From Blautia pseudococcoides (GTDB lineage Bacteria; Bacillota; Clostridia; Lachnospirales; Lachnospiraceae), in the NCBI RefSeq assembly GCF_001689125.2, contig NZ_CP015405.2, forward strand, positions 3,664,501 through 3,728,500: a DNA stretch of 64,000 nucleotides, in the 5' to 3' direction. The translations under genes and the position numbers were made by a program. The notes under the pieces are model-generated. The model ran no database searches, was not told the DNA's origin, and saw only the letters and a list, made by a program, of their open reading frames with translations. The first letter of the stretch is position 1; each line of letters opens with the position of its first letter. Shown here piece by piece: positions 44,141 to 53,405 of the stretch.

Positions 44141-45223
44141 TTATTTTCTACAATCCTCTAAAATCTTCTCTATATTTTCCAATCTAAGCCCTTCTAGTGT
44201 TCTGCCTTCTGCTCGAAGATTTCTACCAAGTGCCGCACCTGCAATCTCAATTAATGCTGTCACAATTGGCGTAGGAACAGACAATGCTTTTCCAAGTGCC
44301 TCCAGCATAACCAGCCCTTGTGGAACATCTTCCGAAATATATCTGGAATCTACTTTAGTTGGTCCTTTTGCTCTGGTATCCATTTCGGCATAATTCAGAA
44401 ACACTTCTTTTGCATCCATATTATCATCAAGAGAATTACGGTATTTACATGCTTCCACATAGCTCACCCTATTAAATCCCAATTTCTCTAATACATTCAT
44501 TTTCTCAGCATCAAGGGCCTCCAAAATCTTCCATGTTGCAGGGTTATCCCTTGTATATGCCTCATGATACATACAGAAATCTCCACGGGATTTTTCAATC
44601 CGCGGTATACTCATTACAGAACCAACCGTATGCACTACAAGATTAGGATTATGAATAGCCGCCTCAACAACGGAATCTAAATACACAAACCGTTCATTCA
44701 TCTGATTCAGTTTCTGGATTGCCTCATCTTTTCTTGCTGACGGATATATTCCAATAGGGTTTCTTACATTGCGAAATCCAACCCTAAAACATCCAGGCTC
44801 CATGATTCTGCCATCTATAAACGAACTCTCTGCTTCCGCAATAATGAGATTCTTTTCTCCACAGTGTTTTAGCACATATGCCGTAGATAAGTATCCAGGA
44901 TTTATAAGAAGAATCTGGTTATCCTGTAAATATGGAGCAATGCGTTCAATCAATTGCTCATGAAAATTTGTCTGAATATAAATCACAATAATTTCTGCAT
45001 TGCTTATTTCTGCAACATCTCTAGTCACCTTATGTATTTGCGCTGTTTTAGTTTCACCAAATTCATTCAATGTCATTTTTCCATTATTATTTTGAAGAAA
45101 CTCAAAATTATCATCATGCATGGCATGAGAAGTCTTAATCAGTGTTACCTCATGGCCTTTTAAAGTTAAATCTGCCGCAACAGCACATCCTGCATTTCCA
45201 GCTCCTAAAATAGAAATTTTCAT
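44141..45223 (-). CDS. Octopine/nopaline dehydrogenase family oxidoreductase
   Basis: This 360-residue protein has an N-terminal Rossmann domain (MKISILGAGNAGCAVAADL) and a C-terminal NAD/NADP octopine/nopaline dehydrogenase domain (about 180-350; HTVGSVMSIPRIE with the expected catalytic His region). Opine dehydrogenases reductively couple an amino acid to a keto acid such as pyruvate. In a capsule operon this suggests N-(1-carboxyethyl)-amino-acid type substituents. ATG at 45223 follows AGAGGA; the longer ORF is not supported. Confidence 0.88.
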   Translation of the reverse strand: MKISILGAGNAGCAVAADLTLKGHEVTLIKTSHAMHDDNFEFLQNNNGKMTLNEFGETKTAQIHKVTRDVAEISNAEIIVIYIQTNFHEQLIERIAPYLQDNQILLINPGYLSTAYVLKHCGEKNLIIAEAESSFIDGRIMEPGCFRVGFRNVRNPIGIYPSARKDEAIQKLNQMNERFVYLDSVVEAAIHNPNLVVHTVGSVMSIPRIEKSRGDFCMYHEAYTRDNPATWKILEALDAEKMNVLEKLGFNRVSYVEACKYRNSLDDNMDAKEVFLNYAEMDTRAKGPTKVDSRYISEDVPQGLVMLEALGKALSVPTPIVTALIEIAGAALGRNLRAEGRTLEGLRLENIEKILEDCRK

Positions 45224-45242
45224 TTTATTTTCCTCTTTTTCA

Positions 45243-46334
45243 TTAGTTTTGAGCATATTTTAATGTCTTCTTTACAAACACTTCATCCAAAACATGTTCT
45301 GTTAAATCTCCAAATGTAGGTCCACAAGTAATCTGATTTGATCCCGGACAAACATTATATTCTATAAAAACCGGCTCTCCCTCTCCACTCACAGAAAAAT
45401 CCCAGCCAATCAATTTGAAATGTGCCAACTTTCGATGCTGTTTTTTTACAAGCCCAACTATCTTCTCATAAGATGGCACTTGAACATCAGCAAAGCGGAT
45501 TCCATGCTGGTTTTCTGACACCCACTCAGCTTTTCGGTTCACACCTCTTTCTGCCAAATGTCCATCTTTCTGTATCGGACAGGCAAAACCACCTGCACCT
45601 ATATTATCCACTTTATGTCCGCTGGCTCCCATTCGGAGAATTGATGACAAAATATGTACTTCCCCTTCAAAAAAGAAAGATACAATGCGTATTGTATTAA
45701 GTGAAGAAGGGTTCAATTCACTTAATACGGGATGTTGTTTCACTGCCTCCTGTGCAATATAATTTGCCTTCAGTGAATGCATGACTGCTGTAATTGATTC
45801 CTTATCTTTCTTTTCTTTTTCAAAAAAACTAATCAGCCTACCCTCACCACTGTCTATCGAAGGCTTAATAAGAAATTCTTCCGGATAGTCCAAACAGTTT
45901 TTCACAGCTTGCTCCATTGAAATGACATTCATATCTGAATCATAAAATACACCCGCAATATTCTTAATGATTGTTTCCGGTCTAGTAAATTCTTTAAAGA
46001 AAATATCATGCATACATTTATCTTCCCCAAAACGCCTAAATTGTGTATTGCTAAAATACGGTACTATCACCCCATACCATAAATCATCCGGTATGTATCT
46101 GGGATCTACTTTTTTCTCCCTGTCAGAAAAAATCTGATACCACATTTTTGATGGTTTTAAACCATATCTTTTCCAAAATGGAACCACTATTTCTTCGTAT
46201 TCTTTTGAACAGTTGAACCCGCCGTTCATACGTTTCAAACGTAGTTTAGCCTTTTTCTGATATTCAAGTTTCCGATAAACGGATTCCGCTTTCAGATTAA
46301 TATCATCCCATTTCTTTCTAAATCCGCTTCGCAT
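45243..46334 (-). CDS. Sugar-transfer-associated ATP-grasp protein (second copy)
   Basis: This 363-residue protein has the same core as the product at 42.5-43.5 kb: LNTIRIVSFFFEGEVHIL near residue 210, SSILRMGASGHKVDNIGAGG, and VFIEYNVCPGSNQITCG near 330. It has an extra N-terminal helical region of about 80 residues. It probably activates a carboxylate (an amino acid or opine) and couples it to a sugar amine. Two divergent copies in one operon suggest two different amide bonds. Confidence 0.88.
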   Translation of the reverse strand: MRSGFRKKWDDINLKAESVYRKLEYQKKAKLRLKRMNGGFNCSKEYEEIVVPFWKRYGLKPSKMWYQIFSDREKKVDPRYIPDDLWYGVIVPYFSNTQFRRFGEDKCMHDIFFKEFTRPETIIKNIAGVFYDSDMNVISMEQAVKNCLDYPEEFLIKPSIDSGEGRLISFFEKEKKDKESITAVMHSLKANYIAQEAVKQHPVLSELNPSSLNTIRIVSFFFEGEVHILSSILRMGASGHKVDNIGAGGFACPIQKDGHLAERGVNRKAEWVSENQHGIRFADVQVPSYEKIVGLVKKQHRKLAHFKLIGWDFSVSGEGEPVFIEYNVCPGSNQITCGPTFGDLTEHVLDEVFVKKTLKYAQN

Positions 46335-46346
46335 TGTCTTAATACC

Positions 46347-47327
46347 TCACAATTTTTTCATCATTATTTCGTTATACTTCATCATAAAAATACCTTCTTC
46401 ATAGTCCCCTATATTCTTCTGATTAGCATTACCATATAAATTCTCTACAATGAGTTTCATATGATCACATCCACACTCATAAGCATGCGGATAGCCACCC
46501 CCAAATCTGGGATTGACTTCTGACACGTAATATTCACCGCCAATTTCAAAAATATCAATATCAATCTGTCCTCTGTATCCGGTTTCCTCCACTAACTTTT
46601 CAATCAGTGCAAATAGTTTTTCATCCTTAAACGAAACTGATTTATCTGTTTCCCCCGCTCTCATGGCAATCTTTTTCTTCGTGAATATAGAGACAATTTC
46701 CTCACTGACCAAGTCAATGTAAACATCTGCACCGATTTCCTGTCCATCCATATATTCCTGAACCATCAGATTATCACCATGTGCAAAAAGCAGCTCCACC
46801 GTCTCTTTATCATATACCTTGTTGATCGCGACGGAAGCGCTGCCTCTAACTGGCTTTACAAAAACCGGATAGTTTATCAGACCTGCTTCTACATCTATAT
46901 AGAATAATTCTTTATCAGTATAACTCTTTGGAGTTTTATATCCATGCTCTGTAAGCCACTCATACATTTTCATTTTATCAAGGCTCATCTCACACAGATT
47001 ATAATCAGAACCAATTACCATCACACCAAGATCAGAAAACTCTTCTCTATGTACTGCAAGAAGACTCAGCTCTGGATCGATCAGACTGAGAATTGCAGAT
47101 ATTTCTTCCTTCTTGCATATATCGAAAATCACCTCAATATACCCATCCGCAGCCATCTGAGGAACCTGATAAAACTTATCAGCCTCATAGACTGACGGAG
47201 CAATATTACTCATATCTGTTGCAATCACACGCCCAATCCGTTCCCCACTTGAAGTTGTCAGTGCTTTTTTGAAATACTGAACGATCTTATTCCTTGTACC
47301 AGCACTTAAAATCAATATATTCATCAT
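46347..47327 (-). CDS. ATP-grasp ligase, carbamoyl-phosphate-synthase-like (PylC-like fold)
   Basis: This is a 326-residue enzyme. It has an N-terminal Rossmann-like domain (MMNILILSAGTRNKIVQYFK), a central ATP-grasp (FVKPVRGSASVAINKV near 155, DGQEIGADVYIDLV near 195), and the magnesium-site end EVNPRFGGGYPHAYE near 285. The family forms amide or peptide bonds from amino acids. It lies between the PLP lyase gene and the second ATPgrasp_ST gene, so I infer an amino-acid ligase in capsule decoration. Confidence 0.88.
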   Translation of the reverse strand: MMNILILSAGTRNKIVQYFKKALTTSSGERIGRVIATDMSNIAPSVYEADKFYQVPQMAADGYIEVIFDICKKEEISAILSLIDPELSLLAVHREEFSDLGVMVIGSDYNLCEMSLDKMKMYEWLTEHGYKTPKSYTDKELFYIDVEAGLINYPVFVKPVRGSASVAINKVYDKETVELLFAHGDNLMVQEYMDGQEIGADVYIDLVSEEIVSIFTKKKIAMRAGETDKSVSFKDEKLFALIEKLVEETGYRGQIDIDIFEIGGEYYVSEVNPRFGGGYPHAYECGCDHMKLIVENLYGNANQKNIGDYEEGIFMMKYNEIMMKKL

Positions 47328-47337
47328 TTCTGTTTCC

Positions 47338-48270
47338 TCAAATCTTTATATTTTCCAAGTCATCAAAAAATAGCGGAGTACCACCTGTATGAATAAACAG
47401 AATATTCTTTCCTCTAATACCCTGTTTATTTAAATAGGCTCTCATACCGGCGTATGCTTTACCAGTATATGTACTATCCAGCGGTATTCCATGATTAATC
47501 AACACGTCCTTTATTGTCTGCTCAATCTCTATATTGTTCTGTCCATAACCCCTGCCAATGTATTTATCATCAAAAACAATGGTCTTTTCTATTTTCTCAT
47601 CATCATATGTATAATTCTTCTCAATCAGATATTCCTTAACGCTATTAAATACCACCTGCCTGCCTCTCGGATTTTTTCTGGCAATACTGATTCCCACAAT
47701 TCTTCTGTTATCTCCATGTATTAACTGACCACAAACAAGCCCTGCCTGCGTGGTCCCTGTACCAGATGCAGAGAAGATATAATCAAAATGAATCCGGTTT
47801 TGTTTCTCAAACACTCTAATCTCCTCATAGCAGTCCACATATGCCTGTGTGCCCAAATTCCCATGACCTCCACCAGCAATGAAATAAGGATTTCTGCCCT
47901 GTTCTCTTAATTGTTCTAACTTATTTTCTATCGTGTTATGTACTGTCTCAACTGGAACGATTGTTATCTCAGCACCCAGCCAATTCATCATTTTACTGTT
48001 AAAAGTAGGCTTAGATGCCTCTTTGGGACCGATAATATAACAAGATATTTTCCTCATGGCGGCCATACTGGAAACAATACGACAATGGTTGGAACTACTG
48101 GTTCCATAGGTCACAACGCAGTCATAAGCACCCTCATCAATCTCTTGAAAAAAATTAATAGCTTTTCTTGCCTTATTTCCACCAAAAGATATGGGAATCA
48201 AGTCATCTCGCTTTATATATATATTGTTACTATAGATTTCTCCAAGATTTTGTATCAATGTTTCAACCAT
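47338..48270 (-). CDS. PLP-dependent lyase, D-cysteine desulfhydrase/ACC deaminase family
   Basis: This 310-residue fold-type II PLP enzyme has the PLP lysine in FGGNKARKAINF (about residue 33), SSNHCRIVSSMAA near 60, and SGTGTTQAGL near 170. The family deaminates or desulfurates small D-amino acids or 1-aminocyclopropane-1-carboxylate. In this operon a role in making an unusual amino acid, or the pyruvate/2-oxobutyrate that an opine dehydrogenase would use, is an attractive inference. RBS AAGGTG. Confidence 0.87.
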   Translation of the reverse strand: MVETLIQNLGEIYSNNIYIKRDDLIPISFGGNKARKAINFFQEIDEGAYDCVVTYGTSSSNHCRIVSSMAAMRKISCYIIGPKEASKPTFNSKMMNWLGAEITIVPVETVHNTIENKLEQLREQGRNPYFIAGGGHGNLGTQAYVDCYEEIRVFEKQNRIHFDYIFSASGTGTTQAGLVCGQLIHGDNRRIVGISIARKNPRGRQVVFNSVKEYLIEKNYTYDDEKIEKTIVFDDKYIGRGYGQNNIEIEQTIKDVLINHGIPLDSTYTGKAYAGMRAYLNKQGIRGKNILFIHTGGTPLFFDDLENIKI

Positions 48271-48288
48271 TCCTACATCACCTTCTAA

Positions 48289-48792
48289 TCATCCTTTGCT
48301 TTTATCATCTGAGGAGACAACATAATAATATCGGTCTACACTTTTCCCCCTATTTACAACCGAATCGCGTTCTAGTCCCATCTTGATGAATCCACAGCGT
48401 TCAAATAGCCGTTGTGCACTGGTATTGTCTATTTCTGTATAGAGATACACTTCTTGTAAGCCTATTTCAGAAAAAGCATAATGAAGCAGCAAGTATGTTG
48501 CTTCTTTAGCAATTCCTTTCCCCTTGAACTCTTGCTCTCCAAGTGTGATGTAATATTCCGCCCGACCACCCGAAATCGACAGCAATCCGATCAGCCCCAC
48601 TGGCACATCGTCACATTCAATAACAGCATCATACCTATCTGCTCTATACTTATTATTCTCATACCAGATTTCCGTTTGTGGGATATTCAGTGGCAAATCG
48701 TAGTGCAAATATTGATTATTATTCTCGTCATTAATCCAACGTACTTTATTAGGTATGTCTTCTTTTACAAATCTTCTCAACTGTATTTTCAT
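48289..48792 (-). CDS. GNAT-family N-acetyltransferase, possible UDP-amino-sugar acetyltransferase
   Basis: This 167-residue protein of the RimJ/RimL and PseH-like group has the acetyl-CoA loop in QEFKGKGIAKEA near residues 94-105 and the late NTSAQRLFERCGF motif. Next to a UDP-sugar dehydratase, aminotransferase and priming transferase, the simplest role is acetylation of the new 4-amino group of the primer sugar. It overlaps the priming transferase gene by 4 bp, which supports a shared pathway. Confidence 0.87.
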   Translation of the reverse strand: MKIQLRRFVKEDIPNKVRWINDENNNQYLHYDLPLNIPQTEIWYENNKYRADRYDAVIECDDVPVGLIGLLSISGGRAEYYITLGEQEFKGKGIAKEATYLLLHYAFSEIGLQEVYLYTEIDNTSAQRLFERCGFIKMGLERDSVVNRGKSVDRYYYVVSSDDKSKG

Positions 48793-49469
48793 TTATGCAC
48801 CATTTCTCTTCTGTTCCAATCTCTTCTTGCATGATCAAGCCTTCCGGCAGGAATCTGGTTTCCAACCAAAATATCCGATTTTTTTATAACTTTAAAAAAG
48901 GTCTTAACAATAATTCTAGCATCCATCAAAAAAGTACAATGTTTCACATAATAAAGATCCTGTTGTAAGCGTTCATCCCACGCCGTAACATTCCGTCCAT
49001 TTACCTGTGCCCAGCCAGTCAATCCTGGTCGAACATCATGTCGGTGCATTTCTTCATCTGTATAATAAGGGAGATACTCAACCAGAAGTGGTCTAGGGCC
49101 TACAATACTCATATCACCCCGAAAGATATTCCACAATTCCGGGAGTTCATCAAGACTTGTAGATCGTAATCTCCTCCCAAAAGTAGTAAGTCTAACTTCA
49201 TCTGGTAGTAAAATCCCGTCTTTATCTCTTTTATCAATCATGGATCTAAATTTATAAAGATAAAAGCTCTTCCCCTTTAGACCAGGTCTTACTTGTTTAA
49301 ATATTACAGGCGATCCCAATTTCACACGGACTAGAATAGCCGTAACCAATAACACCGGTGATAATAAAATCAAAGCAATACCTGAAAGCACTACATCTAT
49401 AGGCCGTTTTATGTATTTTTCAAAAAAACTTTTTTTACAAGTTTTACTTTGTTTCTTTTTTTCATCCAT
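48789..49469 (-). CDS. Priming glycosyl-phosphate transferase (bacterial sugar transferase, PglC/WcaJ-like)
   Basis: This 226-residue membrane enzyme places sugar-1-phosphate on undecaprenyl phosphate to begin a repeat unit. One N-terminal re-entrant helix (about 22-45) precedes FKQVRPGLKGKSFYLYKFRSM (split here by position 75-95), the DELPELWNIFRGDMSIVGPRPL catalytic block and RPGLTGWAQVNGRN. It is small, like PglC. ATG at 49469 follows AAAGGGA; a GTG 24 bp earlier is less well placed. It overlaps the GNAT gene. Confidence 0.95.
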   Translation of the reverse strand: MDEKKKQSKTCKKSFFEKYIKRPIDVVLSGIALILLSPVLLVTAILVRVKLGSPVIFKQVRPGLKGKSFYLYKFRSMIDKRDKDGILLPDEVRLTTFGRRLRSTSLDELPELWNIFRGDMSIVGPRPLLVEYLPYYTDEEMHRHDVRPGLTGWAQVNGRNVTAWDERLQQDLYYVKHCTFLMDARIIVKTFFKVIKKSDILVGNQIPAGRLDHARRDWNRREMVHK

Positions 49470-49480
49470 GTTCTTTCCCT

Positions 49481-50794
49481 TTACTCGAAGCACCTTCTAA
49501 TAATATCAACAACTCTATCCACTTGCTCATAACTCATCTTATTATCACTCGCTAGGCACAATCCCCTGTGGAAGATATCTGCACCGACATCAGAATCAAT
49601 ATCCTCATCCATATAAGCATTGCTTTTGCCACGTCCATTCCCCTTTGCAGTTACAAAACCATGCATCCGGTAAATTGGTTGCATATGCATCGGCTTCCAG
49701 ATTGGTCGTCCTTCTGCATTAAAGGCAGCAATCGCCTCCAATATCTCTGTCGGACAAGACTTTCCAGGCTCAGACACATAAAGTGCTTTCTGCTCACCAC
49801 GCATCTGTTTACACATTGCTTCTTTATTAATCAATAAGCAACTCAACCAGTAGTTTGGTACGATATCTACACCGCTCAAACTCACCGGATTCATACTAAC
49901 AGGCAAATCTTTTAGTCCCTTTTTATATCTTTCATAAATAGCTTTCTTTTGACTTCTATGGTCTTCTGCATACGGAAGCTGACCACGCAGCACACCAGCA
50001 ATGATATTACTCATGCGATAGTTATACCCCACTTCCTCATGTTGATACCACGAAGCATCCTCCCGACTCTGGGTGGACCACTTGCGGACCTTGTTGGCCC
50101 ACTCCAAATCATCAGTCAAAAGTAGTCCTCCGGAACTTCCCGTGCATAGCTTATTACCGTTTGCGGACAGGATTGAGACATCTCCAAAACACCCGGTCTG
50201 GATACCGTTATAGGTAGCACAAAAAGACTCTGCTGCATCCTCTACAATTAAAGCATGGTGATCATCTGCAATTCTTTTGATCTCATCCATCTTTGCTGGC
50301 GTGCCATAGAGATGAACAATCACGATCAGCTTCACATCCGGATATATTTCAAATGCCTTCTCAAGAGCCACAGGGTCCATATTCCAGGTATCATATTCGG
50401 TGTCTATGAAAATGGCCTCGCCGCCCTCATATGCCACCGGATTCACAGTGGCAGCAAAAGTCATATCACTGCAGAACACCTTCTTTCCTTCCAGTGTTCC
50501 ATGACTGACTTTGGGCTGACCATAGAGCTTTTCTCCACAGAGTTTTATTGCCAGGTGAAGTGCAGCGGTTCCAGAGGATAATGCCACAGCATGCTTACGC
50601 CCCACCTTCTCTGCCGTCATACGCTCTACTTCATTGATATTAGGTCCTACTGTTGACACCCAATTGGTGCGAATAGCTTCATCCACCCACTTCTGCTCGT
50701 CACCGTGCATTGTGGGGGAAGAAAGCCATACCTTACTTGAGAAAGGCTCTATGCCCTTGAATCTCGGATCTAATAAGTATTTCTCTCTGTCCAT
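49481..50794 (-). CDS. DegT/DnrJ/EryC1/StrS-type UDP-sugar aminotransferase (PglE-like)
   Basis: This 437-residue fold-type I PLP enzyme makes a 4-amino sugar from a 4-keto nucleotide sugar. HAVALSSGTAALHLAI near residue 90, VEDAAESFCATYNG near 193 and the PLP lysine in SANGNKLCTGSSGG near 218 are clear. It follows the PglF-like dehydratase gene and precedes the priming transferase, matching the order of bacillosamine-type pathways. ATG has GGGAG ahead. Confidence 0.94.
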   Translation of the reverse strand: MDREKYLLDPRFKGIEPFSSKVWLSSPTMHGDEQKWVDEAIRTNWVSTVGPNINEVERMTAEKVGRKHAVALSSGTAALHLAIKLCGEKLYGQPKVSHGTLEGKKVFCSDMTFAATVNPVAYEGGEAIFIDTEYDTWNMDPVALEKAFEIYPDVKLIVIVHLYGTPAKMDEIKRIADDHHALIVEDAAESFCATYNGIQTGCFGDVSILSANGNKLCTGSSGGLLLTDDLEWANKVRKWSTQSREDASWYQHEEVGYNYRMSNIIAGVLRGQLPYAEDHRSQKKAIYERYKKGLKDLPVSMNPVSLSGVDIVPNYWLSCLLINKEAMCKQMRGEQKALYVSEPGKSCPTEILEAIAAFNAEGRPIWKPMHMQPIYRMHGFVTAKGNGRGKSNAYMDEDIDSDVGADIFHRGLCLASDNKMSYEQVDRVVDIIRRCFE

Positions 50795-50979
50795 TAATCT
50801 TACTCCCTTAATCGCTTTTCTACCTTCTGATTTTAAAATACCTAATAATATGTTCAGAACTTACATTGTTAGATTTCCATCAACACACTCCGCCACTACT
50901 CCACCTTTAAATTAGTCTAAGAATAAATTCCGTAATTAGTTCAACTTCTTACCCATTACTTCATTAAGATAATTTAATG

Positions 50980-53223
50980 TTAAACTTTATACCTATATGT
51001 GGGAACCACTTTACCTACAAGTTCCCTAATATCATCCTGATTGCAATAACTAGATTCTGCTAAATTATCCAAATCGATCAAAAACTTCTCTACATCAAAC
51101 GGAATAGGACTTCCAATATGTATCAACTTATTCGGTGTAGTCTTCATCCCTTCCTCCGCCATCAGCTTCTCTTCATAAAGCTTTTCTCCTGGTCTCAGTC
51201 CAGTATATACAACCGATATGTCTACATCCGGCTTATACCCTGAAAGTTTTATCAAATTACGAGCCAATGTATCAATTTTCACAGGTGCTCCCATATCCAA
51301 AATGAATATCTCGCCACCCTTCGCATACGTCCCTGCCTGCAACACGAGACTCACCGCCTCAGGTATTGTCATAAAATATCGAATAATATCCGGATGCGTA
51401 ACAGTGACTGGCCCACCTGCTTCAATCTGCTTCTTAAAAAGAGGAATCACAGATCCATTACTTCCTAAAACATTACCGAAACGAACAGCAACAAAATCTG
51501 TATATTTTCTATCCTTAACATCCTCTTCAACCCTATACTCTCTGGTAGCCGCTACCATTTCATAAACTGTATCTTTCTCATGCCCATTTAAGTCCGGCAA
51601 ATCCATTGTCTTTCCCTGCTTACTCAGCCTATCCATAGTCTGAATCACCATCTCACAAAGCCTCTTACTTGCCCCCATAATATTCGTAGGATTAACCGCC
51701 TTATCCGTACTGATCAGCACAAATTTCTCGCACCCACTCTGCAGTGCCGCGCTTGCAGTCTTATACGTCCCCAAAACATTATTCTTTATTGCCTCACAAG
51801 GACTCGTCTCCATCAAAGGCACATGTTTATGTGCAGCCGCATGATAAACCACATCCGGTCTGTACTCTGCAAACACACTGTCAACCCTTCTACTATCCCT
51901 CACCGATCCAATCAAAACAACCAAATCCAGCTTCGGATATTTCCGTCTCAACTCCTGCTCAATTTCATAAGCATTATTCTCATATATGTCAAATATGATC
52001 AGCCGTTTCGGACCATGCGCCGCAATCTGCCGACACAACTCGCTGCCAATAGAGCCCCCTCCACCTGTAACAAGAATCGTCTTATTCCGCAGCGCATTAA
52101 AGATTTCCTCCATATTGACCTGGATCGGATCTCTCCCCAACAAATCCTCCACAGCCACACTCTTCATCTTACTAATCGAGACTTCCCCATTCACCAGCTG
52201 ATATATTCCTGGAAGTATCTTCATTTCGCACCCAGTCTCTTTACAGATATTAAGAATATCTCTCTTTACCTCAGCCGAAGCACTGGGGATCGCCAGCAAA
52301 ATCTGGTCAATCTTATATTTCTCTGCACTCAGCAGAATATCATCCCTATTCCCAACAATAGGAATCCCTTCTATGTAACGTCCCATCTTATTCGGATTAT
52401 CATCAATAATACAGCAAACCTTTGCCTTCACCTCACTGGCCCTATTCAAATCTCTGATTATAATCTGCCCCGCGGCCCCTGCCCCGATCAGCATAACCCG
52501 ATGAAGAACCGTATCCTCTTCACTCTGTTTATTCCGATTACGCTCCAACAAAATAAACCGATAAGAAAACCGAACTGCAACCGTAAACACAAACTGCAGC
52601 ATAATCCCAAACAAATAATAAGAAATTGGCATTCTCTTCACAAACAAAGTAATACCAATAATCTGAAACAACCCAGTCACAACATTAGCCGCCCCAATCC
52701 GGAACAACTCACTAAAACTGGCAAACCTCCAAACACTCTTATACAGCCTCAACACCCAATAAACCGCTATACAAAACACCGTATACCAAGGCGCAAATTT
52801 CAAAAACGACCCGAGATAAATATCCGGAATCAAAGAATACCGACAGTCAAACCTAACCCACAAAGCCAGCATAAACGCCGCGTTCACAGCCACAACATCG
52901 TAAAGCATCAGCCAAAGCGCAATCGCCTGCCAATGTTCCATTACCTTTTTCTTCCTACCCGCCTTGCGCATCAATTCTTCCTGAACCCTGTCCCTCTCCT
53001 CATTCGTCTGTGCCGCTTTCCATTTTCTCTCTTCCTCACCGGTCATACCAGAGCCATTTTCCATGCTCTCGTCATATCCAGCATCTATACCACCACGAAT
53101 AAACGCCTCCTGCTCATTATCCTCTCTCTTCCTGTCTCCGGCGTTGATCTTCGCCAAAGCAAACACTATCACAAACAGGAACAGCACCAGCAGAAGCAGC
53201 AGCACAATGATTATCTGCCACAT
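50980..53223 (-). CDS. PglF/CapD-type membrane UDP-GlcNAc 4,6-dehydratase
   Basis: This 747-residue protein is first in the main polysaccharide operon. Membrane helices (about 3-25 and four between 98 and 228) precede a first nucleotide-binding fold (VMLIGAGAAGQII, 243-255) and a second catalytic SDR-like domain with VTGGGGSIGSEL (385-396). FlaA1/PglF proteins convert UDP-GlcNAc to the 4-keto-6-deoxy sugar. An unusual extra acidic linker (30-90) separates helix 1 from the rest. A structured leader lies 108 bp upstream. RBS GGGGAGA. Confidence 0.94.
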   Translation of the reverse strand: MWQIIIVLLLLLVLFLFVIVFALAKINAGDRKREDNEQEAFIRGGIDAGYDESMENGSGMTGEEERKWKAAQTNEERDRVQEELMRKAGRKKKVMEHWQAIALWLMLYDVVAVNAAFMLALWVRFDCRYSLIPDIYLGSFLKFAPWYTVFCIAVYWVLRLYKSVWRFASFSELFRIGAANVVTGLFQIIGITLFVKRMPISYYLFGIMLQFVFTVAVRFSYRFILLERNRNKQSEEDTVLHRVMLIGAGAAGQIIIRDLNRASEVKAKVCCIIDDNPNKMGRYIEGIPIVGNRDDILLSAEKYKIDQILLAIPSASAEVKRDILNICKETGCEMKILPGIYQLVNGEVSISKMKSVAVEDLLGRDPIQVNMEEIFNALRNKTILVTGGGGSIGSELCRQIAAHGPKRLIIFDIYENNAYEIEQELRRKYPKLDLVVLIGSVRDSRRVDSVFAEYRPDVVYHAAAHKHVPLMETSPCEAIKNNVLGTYKTASAALQSGCEKFVLISTDKAVNPTNIMGASKRLCEMVIQTMDRLSKQGKTMDLPDLNGHEKDTVYEMVAATREYRVEEDVKDRKYTDFVAVRFGNVLGSNGSVIPLFKKQIEAGGPVTVTHPDIIRYFMTIPEAVSLVLQAGTYAKGGEIFILDMGAPVKIDTLARNLIKLSGYKPDVDISVVYTGLRPGEKLYEEKLMAEEGMKTTPNKLIHIGSPIPFDVEKFLIDLDNLAESSYCNQDDIRELVGKVVPTYRYKV

Positions 53224-53330
53224 AATATCTCCCCTCGTATTCCTAAATCATTTTTATCTCTTTAATTTTTTGTTTATTATTACTTTGAATATTCTCTGCC
53301 CCAAAAGGCAATTCTTCGCCGCCCCCGCTA

Positions 53331-53404
53331 AGGAGCCGACCGGCGATATTCAACCGGAAACTATGCGTCACTGGCGCACAGCCTCTTGCCAGTTTCCCGG
53401 CATC
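53331..53404 (-). ncRNA. Structured leader RNA of the polysaccharide operon (GEMM/c-di-GMP-I-like candidate)
   Basis: The minus-strand RNA starting GAUGCCGGGAAACUGGC has a hairpin CUGGC..GCCAG, the core GACGCAUAG (compare GACGCAAAG in c-di-GMP-I riboswitches), a second short hairpin CCGG..CCGG, and a closing GCCG/CGGC stem. A short hairpin (GGCGA..UUGCC) with UUUU follows before the gene. The GAAA tetraloop of typical GEMM RNAs is missing. Alternatives are an antitermination element or a guide RNA for the adjacent TnpB-like protein. Confidence 0.45.
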
Positions 53405-53405
53405 T

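Noticed and set aside
51823-53265. 480-codon plus-strand frame opposite the PglF-like gene
   Set aside because: Low-complexity, Pro/Asn/His/Ile-rich composition typical of an antisense shadow; the minus-strand gene has clear motifs and a ribosome site.
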